A stretch of 64,000 nucleotides of DNA. Origin: Gammaproteobacteria bacterium (GTDB lineage Bacteria; Pseudomonadota; Gammaproteobacteria; JABCZS01). Shown in pieces: positions 57,509 to 64,000 of this stretch. Position 1 is the first letter of the stretch. Every line of letters begins with the position of its first letter. The notes beneath the pieces were generated by a model. The model was not told the origin of the DNA. It did no database searches and was given only the letters and a program-made list of their open reading frames with translations. Location: positions 1 through 64,000 of the forward strand of contig JAJFKJ010000069.1 of NCBI GenBank assembly GCA_021773275.1, read 5' to 3'. A program made the translations under genes and the position numbers.

Positions 57509-58532
57509 TAAGCCGAATCGTGCCTTCACCTTTAATGGTATTTTCTTTGTTTCAATGATGGCGCTGGCTGCGATGTTCATTGCAGGTATGCCCGTGCTGC
57601 GTGGCTTAAATATCAGCCCGTTGATGATGGGTGTGATTTTAGGCATGGCCTACGGAAATACCTTACGCACCAGTATGCCGGACGAGTGGGCCGGCGGCAT
57701 TAATTTCTGTTCAAAACGTATCTTACGACTAGCCGTGGCGTTTTACGGTTTTCAGTTAACCTTTCAAGAAATAAATGAAGTCGGGCTGATTGGTTTTTTA
57801 ACCAGTGTGATCATGCTGGTGACAACTTTACTAATCGGTTTGGGAATAGGTTCATACGTTTTCAAGCTTGATAAGGCCACAGCATTTTTAACAGCTATTG
57901 GTGCTGCAGTTTGTGGTGCAGCAGCGGTACTTGCCGCGGAGTCTGTGATAAAAGCTAAACCGCATCAAGCAGCGGTGGCACTGTTGACGGTAATTTTATT
58001 CGGTAGTGTAGCCATGTTTGCCTACCCAGCTTTGTATGCAGCGGGTTGGTTGGCATTTACGCCCATGGAATACGGCATTTACACGGGCGGTACCATTCAC
58101 GAGGTTGCCCACGCGGTGGCAGCAGGTAATGCCGTGGGCCCAGAAGCAGGCACTACTGCAGTGATCGTGAAAATGACACGTGTTTTAATGCTAGCGCCAT
58201 TATTATTGATTATCGGTATATTTATGGTTAAGCGGATTCACTCAACAAGAGGCGCTGAGCAATACAAAATTCCAATACCTTGGTTTGCCTTTGGCTTTAT
58301 TGGCTGCGTGGCTTTAAACTCGCTGTATATTATCCCTGTCGATTGGGTTGTGCTGATTAACCAAATTGATATTTTTCTGCTGACAATGGCTATGACAGCT
58401 TTAGGCATGGAAGTGTCAATTAGTAAACTCAAAGCCATGGGTCCAGCGCCATTTTATCTTGGTTTTGTGCTACTCTTGTGGCTGATGTTAGGCGGCTATG
58501 GCGTCGTTTACGGACTGTCGCATTATCTATAG
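57498..58532 (+). CDS. YeiH/UPF0324-family putative membrane exporter
   Basis: A 344-residue protein with about ten transmembrane helices. Family motifs include '[17 protein letters not shown]', '[18 protein letters not shown]', '[17 protein letters not shown]' and '[18 protein letters not shown]'. Members are annotated as putative sulfate exporters; the real substrate is uncertain. GTG start with GGAG 8 nt upstream, overlapping purC by 11 bp, so it is translationally coupled to it. Confidence 0.88.
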   Translation: MPFSKPNRAFTFNGIFFVSMMALAAMFIAGMPVLRGLNISPLMMGVILGMAYGNTLRTSMPDEWAGGINFCSKRILRLAVAFYGFQLTFQEINEVGLIGFLTSVIMLVTTLLIGLGIGSYVFKLDKATAFLTAIGAAVCGAAAVLAAESVIKAKPHQAAVALLTVILFGSVAMFAYPALYAAGWLAFTPMEYGIYTGGTIHEVAHAVAAGNAVGPEAGTTAVIVKMTRVLMLAPLLLIIGIFMVKRIHSTRGAEQYKIPIPWFAFGFIGCVALNSLYIIPVDWVVLINQIDIFLLTMAMTALGMEVSISKLKAMGPAPFYLGFVLLLWLMLGGYGVVYGLSHYL

Positions 58533-58545
58533 GCAAGGAGGCTAC

Positions 58546-59151
58546 ATGCGAAAATATTACAAATATGTTACACTACAAACCATTTTTATTGCCCTGTTAT
58601 CAATTTGGGGCGTAGGCGCGGTTGCGCAAGAAGAACAGGAGATAGTAAACGTGGAAACAGTACGCATTAAAACTAACCAAGGTGATATCGTCGTTCAGCT
58701 TGACACTGAAAAAGCACCGATCACAACGCAAAACTTTATTGAATACGTGCAAGCCGGTCAATATAATGACACGATTTTTCATCGTGTTATCCCAGGCTTC
58801 ATGATTCAAGGTGGTGGTTTTGACAAAAACTTTGATGAAAAGCAAACACGCGATTCTATCAAAAATGAAGCAGCTAATGGTTTAAAAAATAAGCGTGGTA
58901 CGCTAGCCATGGCTCGTACACCTGATCCTGATTCAGCAAGCGCGCAATGGTTTATCAACCTCAAAGATAACGACTTCTTAAACTACAGTGCGCCAACGCC
59001 ACAAGGCTATGGTTATGCAGTGTTCGGTGAAGTGACTGAAGGCATGGATATTGTTGATAAGATCTCTGCGGTGAAAACAGGCAATCACATGGGGCATCAA
59101 GATGTTCCAGTAGAGCAAGTTGTTATTGAATCAATTACCGTTGAACAATAA
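58546..59151 (+). CDS. Periplasmic peptidyl-prolyl cis-trans isomerase (cyclophilin)
   Basis: A 201-residue cyclophilin with AGGAGG at 5-nt spacing. A signal peptide ('[22 protein letters not shown]') precedes the catalytic domain: '[31 protein letters not shown]' carries the catalytic Arg and Phe, and '[15 protein letters not shown]' the ligand-binding Gln/Trp/Phe. Similar to PpiA/PpiB. It starts 13 bp after the YeiH-family gene and overlaps the WaaP-like gene by 32 bp, so translation is linked. Confidence 0.92.
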   Translation: MRKYYKYVTLQTIFIALLSIWGVGAVAQEEQEIVNVETVRIKTNQGDIVVQLDTEKAPITTQNFIEYVQAGQYNDTIFHRVIPGFMIQGGGFDKNFDEKQTRDSIKNEAANGLKNKRGTLAMARTPDPDSASAQWFINLKDNDFLNYSAPTPQGYGYAVFGEVTEGMDIVDKISAVKTGNHMGHQDVPVEQVVIESITVEQ

Positions 59152-59869
59152 ATACACGCCGCAATTTCCAGATCTAGATAGCCTGTTCGCCTTAGAAGGC
59201 GAGCAGGTTACTACGGCTAAACGCCGCCATGTGATCAAAACAACGATCGATAAACAAACTTATTATGTTAAACGCTATATGCGGCCGGGTACGGGCTTGC
59301 GTCGTTTTTTAGGGCGCTCACGGCTGCGCGCGGAATGGGAAAACCTGCGATACTTTGCGTCACAAAGCATACCTGTGCCAGATATGGTTGCTTACGGTGA
59401 GCAGCGCAAAGGGTTTTTCAAAAAAGGCGCTTTGCTCCTGCGCGAAATACCAGACGTTGTGCCGTTGAACGAAATAGCCCAGCATGAAATTTTTCAGGAC
59501 AAACAGTGGCGCCATGATGTCATTCAAAAAATAGCCAGCTATGTGCGCATATTGCATCAACATCGCTTTGTGCATGGCGATCTGTACTTGCGTAACATTT
59601 TGGTGAATATGCAGAGCGATGTATATTTTATAGATTGCCCGCAAGGCAAGAAGCGTTTTTGGCCAATATTGCGGCATTGGGTAATTAAAGATCTAGCGTG
59701 TTTGTACAAAGAAGCCAAAGGCTTGTTCAGCGAAGAAGAATGTTTATACTTTTTACAAGAATACACCGGCCATTTAGCGCTAACTGCAAAAGATAAACGT
59801 ATTATTGATAAAGTTGTGAAACGCAACTGTCAGAGCCTGAGCGCAAGCGAAGGGTCATCTGAATTGTAA
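59120..59869 (+). CDS. Lipopolysaccharide core kinase (WaaP/Kdo kinase-like)
   Basis: A protein of about 249 residues of the small-kinase family that phosphorylates heptose or Kdo. The catalytic loop is '[13 protein letters not shown]' (HGD-x-x-x-x-N) and the metal-binding '[12 protein letters not shown]' is D-(x)-P/Q-type; the Lys in 'YYVKRYMRP' is the ATP lysine. The start is uncertain (TTG at 59120 or at 59141), and both overlap the cyclophilin end. The C-terminus 'SASEGSSEL' resembles the C-terminus of the convergent DAHP synthase ('HASEGSDELEK'), because of an inverted repeat in the DNA. Confidence 0.75.
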   Translation: MLLNQLPLNNKYTPQFPDLDSLFALEGEQVTTAKRRHVIKTTIDKQTYYVKRYMRPGTGLRRFLGRSRLRAEWENLRYFASQSIPVPDMVAYGEQRKGFFKKGALLLREIPDVVPLNEIAQHEIFQDKQWRHDVIQKIASYVRILHQHRFVHGDLYLRNILVNMQSDVYFIDCPQGKKRFWPILRHWVIKDLACLYKEAKGLFSEEECLYFLQEYTGHLALTAKDKRIIDKVVKRNCQSLSASEGSSEL

Positions 59870-59884
59870 ATCTTGCGAAAACTT

Positions 59885-60892
59885 TTATTTTTCAAGCTCA
59901 TCTGAGCCCTCACTAGCGTGAGGGGCTCTGTTAATCAGCTTTAAATCTCTCACCAATTCTTCAAATTCATTAAAACTCAAGGCCTGATCTTTATCGCTCA
60001 AAGCTTTCGATGGTTGCGGGTGTATTTCGATCAACAAACCATCAGCGCCAGCAGCAACAGCAGCTTTTGCAAGGGGCGCAACCAAGTCCGTGCGACCGGC
60101 TGCATGGCTGGGGTCTACGATGACAGGAAGATGCGTTTCTTTTTTGGCAACAGGAATCGCAGTGATATCCAACATATTGCGATAGCTTGGCTCAAAACTA
60201 CGAACCCCACGTTCACATAAAATGATTTGGCTATTCCCTTGTGCTGCAATATACTCAGCAGCCAACAACCATTCTTTAATCGTAGCCGCTAAACCACGTT
60301 TTAAGATCACAGGTATTTTTGTTCTGCCAACAGCTTTGAGTAGGTCGTAGTTTTGCATATTGCGTGAACCGATTTGAATAGCGCTAACACCGGCTTCTAA
60401 AAAGGTATCAAGTAGGCGCACATCCATCAGTTCAACGATAGCATGTAGATCATGCATTTTGGCAACATCTTGCATTAGCTTCAGGCCATCATGGCCCAGG
60501 CCTTGAAAACTGTAGGGGCTGGTGCGGGGCTTGTAAGCACCGCCACGCATGAATTTTATACCCAGCTTGTTTAGCTGTTTTGCAGTTTCTATCAGCTGAT
60601 CTTCACTTTCAACCGAGCAGGGCCCAGCGATCAGCTGCAGTTTTCCATCACCCAAGGTCACATCACCTATTTTGACCTCATGCGCAATATTGCGCTTCGC
60701 TACCAAAGGGTAATCGTCATGCTTATCTAATATCTCAATGGCTTGCCTGTGCGGATTTAGCGAAGCTGGTAGGCTTAGGTGTTCGGCTAGGTATATCAAT
60801 TGCCCTTCAGGATGGCGGCAAACGAAGCTTTGCTCGGTTTTAAGGCTTTCCATGATGAGCTGAGAGTCTTTATTTGCGACAAAAATAAGCAT
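59885..60892 (-). CDS. aroF: 3-deoxy-7-phosphoheptulonate (DAHP) synthase
   Basis: A 335-residue type I-beta DAHP synthase that catalyses the first step of the shikimate pathway. Residues 1-65 are a ferredoxin-like regulatory-type domain. The barrel motifs are 'LQLIAGPCSVES', 'FMRGGAYKPRTSPYSFQGLG', 'LKRGLAATIKEWLLAAEYI' and 'LPVIVDPSHAAGRTD'. AAGGA lies 6 nt before the ATG. The C-terminus contains a hairpin-forming DNA segment (59904-59928). The gene is convergent with the WaaP-like gene. Confidence 0.95.
   Translation of the reverse strand: MLIFVANKDSQLIMESLKTEQSFVCRHPEGQLIYLAEHLSLPASLNPHRQAIEILDKHDDYPLVAKRNIAHEVKIGDVTLGDGKLQLIAGPCSVESEDQLIETAKQLNKLGIKFMRGGAYKPRTSPYSFQGLGHDGLKLMQDVAKMHDLHAIVELMDVRLLDTFLEAGVSAIQIGSRNMQNYDLLKAVGRTKIPVILKRGLAATIKEWLLAAEYIAAQGNSQIILCERGVRSFEPSYRNMLDITAIPVAKKETHLPVIVDPSHAAGRTDLVAPLAKAAVAAGADGLLIEIHPQPSKALSDKDQALSFNEFEELVRDLKLINRAPHASEGSDELEK
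59904..59928. repeat. Hairpin in the aroF 3' end
   Basis: GAGCCCTCAC-TAGC-GTGAGGGGCTC folds into a 10-bp stem with one bulge. It lies in the last codons of the DAHP synthase gene; no T-run on either side, so it is not a typical terminator. Confidence 0.5.
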
Positions 60893-61033
60893 TATTTATC
60901 CTTGGTTTTCTGCATTCTACCCCAGCTGCAAGTTTTCTACAATTTAAGGCAAATAAATCTGAGAATATTGTTGCAACTGATTATCATGCAGGTATACTTA
61001 AATTGAATTGGAGCAAAATTATAATCGGATAAA

Positions 61034-61702
61034 ATGATGGTCACATCTTGGTTGCATCGCTTACATGGACTTTTGTCTGCCAGAAGAGGTTTCAGAGGCC
61101 GTCTCACTCCCACTTGTCAAATAGCACTTAATAATGTCGCGCAACGTCTGCTAATTGCAGACCAGGCAGTCAAACAAGCCACCCAACCTATAACAAATCG
61201 TGGTTTTTTTGAGACCTATATTGATCGCAGCACCCAGCTTAGTCTGGACCATGCTACTCACGACTATTATTACGATAAACAGTTTTCTTCGGCAGCACGA
61301 GCCTCAGCAGACATTGAGCACAATTCAGAGGTGTTACACAGACTGATGCGCCTTTTACGCAAAAGCTTGCGAACCCGCTTAAAAGATACAGCTGAAAAAT
61401 TGCATAGTATTAAAATGCAGGCAGAGCTGGGTGTAAAGCCTGATGATAATAGTGCAGGGCCCACACCTGCTAGTGTTGAGTGTATTTTTAAAACACTTGA
61501 TGAAATGCTGGATGAACTAAATACCAGCAAAGAAAAAGCAAAAGAGTCTTCTGGGCGTATTAACTTGCGCACAAGAACTGAAAAGCAAGCGGAGCTGTGC
61601 TTTACACAACTGGACCTGGCTTTTGAAAACCTTGAAAAAGATCTTGGGCCTTTAAAGCAAGCGCTAAGAGATGCGGTTGTCATAGCCGTTGAGCCGCAGT
61701 AA
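61034..61702 (+). CDS. Hypothetical helical protein, 222 aa
   Basis: Unknown protein, strongly helical and charged, with possible coiled coil at about 85-130 and 150-215. The N-terminus is basic ('WLHRLHGLLSARRGFRGRL') without a hydrophobic signal core. The ribosome-binding site is weak, and either ATG (61034 or 61037) may be used. It stands between aroF and the cytochrome b561 gene, in an otherwise core region, so it may be an acquired gene. No family recognised. Confidence 0.5.
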   Translation: MMVTSWLHRLHGLLSARRGFRGRLTPTCQIALNNVAQRLLIADQAVKQATQPITNRGFFETYIDRSTQLSLDHATHDYYYDKQFSSAARASADIEHNSEVLHRLMRLLRKSLRTRLKDTAEKLHSIKMQAELGVKPDDNSAGPTPASVECIFKTLDEMLDELNTSKEKAKESSGRINLRTRTEKQAELCFTQLDLAFENLEKDLGPLKQALRDAVVIAVEPQ

Positions 61703-61710
61703 CCTTTAGC

Positions 61711-62250
61711 CTATAGCATTTTCTTTAATACATCATCTTTATAGAAAAACTTATGTACCAATGCGCCGATGATGTGCAATATGATCAATGTTCCCAGCAA
61801 CCACACAGTATACAAGTGAAGCGTGTGAAAATAATCAGCGAGCGCCTCTGATTGTGGGAAGCGTGTAGCGCAGATTGTGCCCAGATTGAAAAAGTTGATC
61901 GAAAAACCTTTAAGCATGCCCATCAATATGCCAGATAATGGCATGAGTATGATCAAGATATACAACAGTGCATGCGTAATGTTTGCGAGGTGTTGTTGCC
62001 AAGATGACATGGTTGCTGGCCAATCAGGCTTGCGGTTAGCCAAGCGCCAGAGTACAAATAAAATCCCTAGCCAAAAAATAACAAAGCCTGATGCCTTATG
62101 TAGCATCATCATTTGGCCAATATTGGGGTCGCCTTCAGGGAGGTTGTTTTTAGCTAATATATAAAAAAATTGCATGGTAACTAATATGGCAATAAGCCAA
62201 TGCAACAGTTTCATTGGCCAACCGTAACTTGAGGCAGTATTTTTTAGCAT
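61711..62250 (-). CDS. Cytochrome b561
   Basis: A 179-residue di-haem membrane protein with four transmembrane helices. Conserved haem-ligand histidines are in 'MKLLHWLIAILV', 'MMMLHKASGFVIFW', 'NITHALLYILIIL' and 'FHTLHLYTVWLLG'. It passes electrons from quinol at the inner membrane to periplasmic acceptors. GGAG lies 6 nt before the ATG. Length and helix order fit the bacterial CybB-type family. Confidence 0.92.
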   Translation of the reverse strand: MLKNTASSYGWPMKLLHWLIAILVTMQFFYILAKNNLPEGDPNIGQMMMLHKASGFVIFWLGILFVLWRLANRKPDWPATMSSWQQHLANITHALLYILIILMPLSGILMGMLKGFSINFFNLGTICATRFPQSEALADYFHTLHLYTVWLLGTLIILHIIGALVHKFFYKDDVLKKML

Positions 62251-62279
62251 ATTGATCTCCGTATCATAATGGCTATAAA

Positions 62280-63272
62280 TTAATGTGAGCGTGTAATGGC
62301 AAACCTTGCCAAATCTTTAAGTGCCAACAAGGGCCGCGTCTCGGGTATATTGTCTAACGATTGCAAGGCTTTTGCAATATATGATTGTGCTACTTGTTGG
62401 GCATATTCTAAAGCTTTCGTTTCTTGTAATACCGTTTGTACGGCGTCTAGCCTGTCAGTATTGCCATCGAGCATGGTTTGTGAGATTACCTGGCGCTGTG
62501 TTTCATTGCCGTTTTGTAAGACATACAGTAGTGGCAAGGTTAAATTACCGTCTGCAAGATCGTCACCAACGCGTTTACCGATGTCTTGCGTATTACCCTG
62601 ATAATCTAAAACATCATCGATAATTTGAAAGCCAATACCTAAGCTCATGCCGTAATGACTGAACGCCTTTTCTGTTGCTTCATCTATGTTCATCGTGGCT
62701 GCACCCAATTGTGCAGATAGTTCAAATAGTTTACCGGTTTTATGGCCAAGAATAGTGATATGTTGTTCTTCACTAAGCTTTAGATCGCGGCGGTGCATTA
62801 GCTGCAAAATTTCGCCTTCGGCAAGTGCGTGCGTGGCATCTGCCACCAAAGATATTGCTTTCAGGTTCTTGCACTTAGCTAAAAGTCGAAAGCTGCGTGA
62901 ATACAGGTAGTCACCGACTAATACGCTGGCGGCATTGCCCCAGATTTGCATTGCGGTATTTTGCCCCCGGCGTAGTGGGGAATTATCGACGACATCATCA
63001 TGCAGTAAGGTAGCGGTGTGTACAAGCTCAACAGCGGCCGCCATACTGATATGATGATCACCTTGATACCCCAAATGTTTAGCACAAAGCAGTAGTACGA
63101 TAGGGCGTAGGCGCTTGCCACCGGCGCGGGTAACATGCCCTGAAATCTCGTGGGTCAGGCTCAAATCAGACTCTTTGGCTTGCAGTAGTGCCTCTACGTT
63201 TTTTAGCTCATGGCCAACAATAGCGCGTATGTCAGCTAGATTCATATGTTTTTCAAGTACTTCGCTCATCAT
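62280..63272 (-). CDS. ispB: Octaprenyl diphosphate synthase
   Basis: A 330-residue trans-prenyltransferase that makes the quinone side chain. First Asp-rich motif 'LLHDDVVDNSPLRRG', second 'IIDDVLDYQG'; 'AGGKRLRPIVLLL' holds the substrate-binding lysine and arginines. The exact start is uncertain: 63272/63269 are plausible, but E. coli IspB begins at the equivalent of 'MNLADIRAI', which is the ATG at 63245. The gene is divergent from rplU-rpmA, the usual gammaproteobacterial arrangement. Confidence 0.94.
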   Translation of the reverse strand: MMSEVLEKHMNLADIRAIVGHELKNVEALLQAKESDLSLTHEISGHVTRAGGKRLRPIVLLLCAKHLGYQGDHHISMAAAVELVHTATLLHDDVVDNSPLRRGQNTAMQIWGNAASVLVGDYLYSRSFRLLAKCKNLKAISLVADATHALAEGEILQLMHRRDLKLSEEQHITILGHKTGKLFELSAQLGAATMNIDEATEKAFSHYGMSLGIGFQIIDDVLDYQGNTQDIGKRVGDDLADGNLTLPLLYVLQNGNETQRQVISQTMLDGNTDRLDAVQTVLQETKALEYAQQVAQSYIAKALQSLDNIPETRPLLALKDLARFAITRSH

Positions 63273-63322
63273 GCCCACGATATTAGGCGCAAAGAAGATT
63301 ATGGTCAAGGGGCACAAGGCCC

Positions 63323-63351
63323 TTGATTTGCACGTGGTTTTCCTTTAAAAT
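63323..63351 (+). promoter_or_regulatory. Promoter of rplU-rpmA
   Basis: TTGATT (63323-63328), 17-bp spacer, TAAAAT (63346-63351), 36 bp before the rplU start. A typical sigma-70 arrangement for a ribosomal protein operon. Confidence 0.65.
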
Positions 63352-63387
63352 CGCTTCACTATATGAATTCCACGATGGAGATGCGTT

Positions 63388-63699
63388 ATGTACGCGGTAT
63401 TTGCAACAGGTGGCCAACAATTTAAGGGCGCCATCGGTGATAAATTTAAGGTTGAGAAGCTTGCAGTTGAAGCAGGTAAATCGATTGATTTTGAAGTATT
63501 GCTTGTGTCTGATGGCGAAGGCAATGTTAAAATAGGCGACCCTTTATTGAAAGGCGCTAAGGTTAAAGCGAAGGTGCTTGAGCACGGCCGCGGTGAGAAA
63601 ATTCTAGTGCAGAAGTTTAAGCGACGTAAGCACTACGATAAAGTCACTGGTCATCGCCAAGATTACACCCAAATCGAAATTACTGATATTAAAGGATAG
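63388..63699 (+). CDS. rplU: 50S ribosomal protein L21
   Basis: A 103-residue protein identical in length to E. coli L21. Starts '[20 protein letters not shown]' (cf. MYAVFQSGGKQHRV); the family signature region '[23 protein letters not shown]' is complete. GGAG at 6-nt spacing. Binds 23S rRNA. First gene of the rplU-rpmA operon; rpmA starts 4 bp after its stop. Confidence 0.98.
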   Translation: MYAVFATGGQQFKGAIGDKFKVEKLAVEAGKSIDFEVLLVSDGEGNVKIGDPLLKGAKVKAKVLEHGRGEKILVQKFKRRKHYDKVTGHRQDYTQIEITDIKG

Positions 63700-63703
63700 G
63701 ATT

Positions 63704-63973
63704 ATGGCTCATAAGAAAGCAGGCGGTAGTACTCGCAACGGTCGCGACTCAAACCCTAAATACTTGGGTGTGAAGCGTTTTGGCGGCCAAAAGGTTGTAG
63801 CTGGCAATATCTTGTTGCGTCAGCGTGGCACACGTGTGCATCCTGGCTTGAATGTTGGTTTAGGCCGTGATCATACTTTATTTGCATTGAAAGACGGTGT
63901 TGTGCTTTTCGAAAAGAAAGGTGAAAAAAATCGTCAATTCGTCAGTGTCGTAGCCGAAGACACCGCTGAATAA
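63704..63973 (+). CDS. rpmA: 50S ribosomal protein L27
   Basis: An 89-residue protein starting '[24 protein letters not shown]', the conserved L27 N-terminus that reaches the peptidyl-transferase centre; '[15 protein letters not shown]' is the family signature. 4 bp after rplU and therefore co-transcribed. The sequence after the stop is too short to show a terminator. Confidence 0.98.
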   Translation: MAHKKAGGSTRNGRDSNPKYLGVKRFGGQKVVAGNILLRQRGTRVHPGLNVGLGRDHTLFALKDGVVLFEKKGEKNRQFVSVVAEDTAE

Positions 63974-64000
63974 TATAGGGTAACCTAGAAAAACCCCGCT

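Overview
The window looks like a chromosome segment of an AT-rich gammaproteobacterium with a host-associated lifestyle. The right third keeps gammaproteobacterial core neighbourhoods (dapA-bamC-purC, and ispB divergent from rplU-rpmA). The middle holds several proteins of a kind typical of amoeba- or host-cell-associated Legionellales-like bacteria: Fic, leucine-rich repeat, lipase-like, and an RNase III-ankyrin fusion. The taxonomic placement is inference from gene content only.

1-26.3 kb is accessory DNA. It starts with plasmid- or island-like small genes: a J-domain protein, small unknowns, a HigB/HigA-type toxin-antitoxin pair, and a large ATPase-TOPRIM protein next to a TPR protein. A GNAT enzyme, an HSL-family esterase and a probable tRNA-dependent cyclodipeptide synthase follow. 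From 10.7 to 26.1 kb lies a dense signalling region: a PAS histidine kinase with an unusual response regulator, a cold-shock/receiver/unknown/LuxR operon, a hybrid kinase overlapping a DUF3050 protein, a PAS-LuxR-like regulator, two XRE proteins and another LuxR-type regulator. Two divergent group II introns (about 16.86-21.15 kb) interrupt it. The region ends at a 45-bp 3' fragment of a tRNA-Lys gene (26268-26312), the signature of a tRNA-targeted integration end.

26.3-39.2 kb is a repeat-studded stretch of effector-like genes. A roughly 150-bp structured repeat, bordered by further copies of the tRNA-Lys 3' terminus, occurs three times (26.5, 27.9 and 30.6 kb) and separates blocks of one or two unknown genes. 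Beyond the last copy come a Fic protein, a Ser-rich small protein, an LRR protein, a 1342-residue GHSLGG hydrolase-like protein and the RNase III-ankyrin fusion. The last two lie 15 bp apart and are probably co-transcribed. A two-partner-secretion type exoprotein follows on the other strand.

42.2-64 kb is mainly core genome: ttcA, an FMN glutamate-synthase-like protein, a TPP enzyme, a SIMPL protein, a FadL-like porin, ung, bepA-like, a LysR regulator with an AI-2E/PerM-type membrane protein, a PIN-PhoH ATPase, a receiver protein with a degenerate HPt-like domain, dapA-bamC(short)-purC, a YeiH-family transporter, a periplasmic cyclophilin, a WaaP/Kdo-kinase-like protein, DAHP synthase, cytochrome b561, a polyprenyl diphosphate synthase, rplU and rpmA. 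Palindromic dispersed repeats mark many gaps here too.

The most interesting candidates are the RNase III-ankyrin/lipase-like pair, the cyclodipeptide synthase with an acidic tail, the intron-split signalling cluster containing a DUF3050 enzyme, and the cassette-like layout around tRNA-Lys remnants. All calls come from reading the sequence; no database search was possible.
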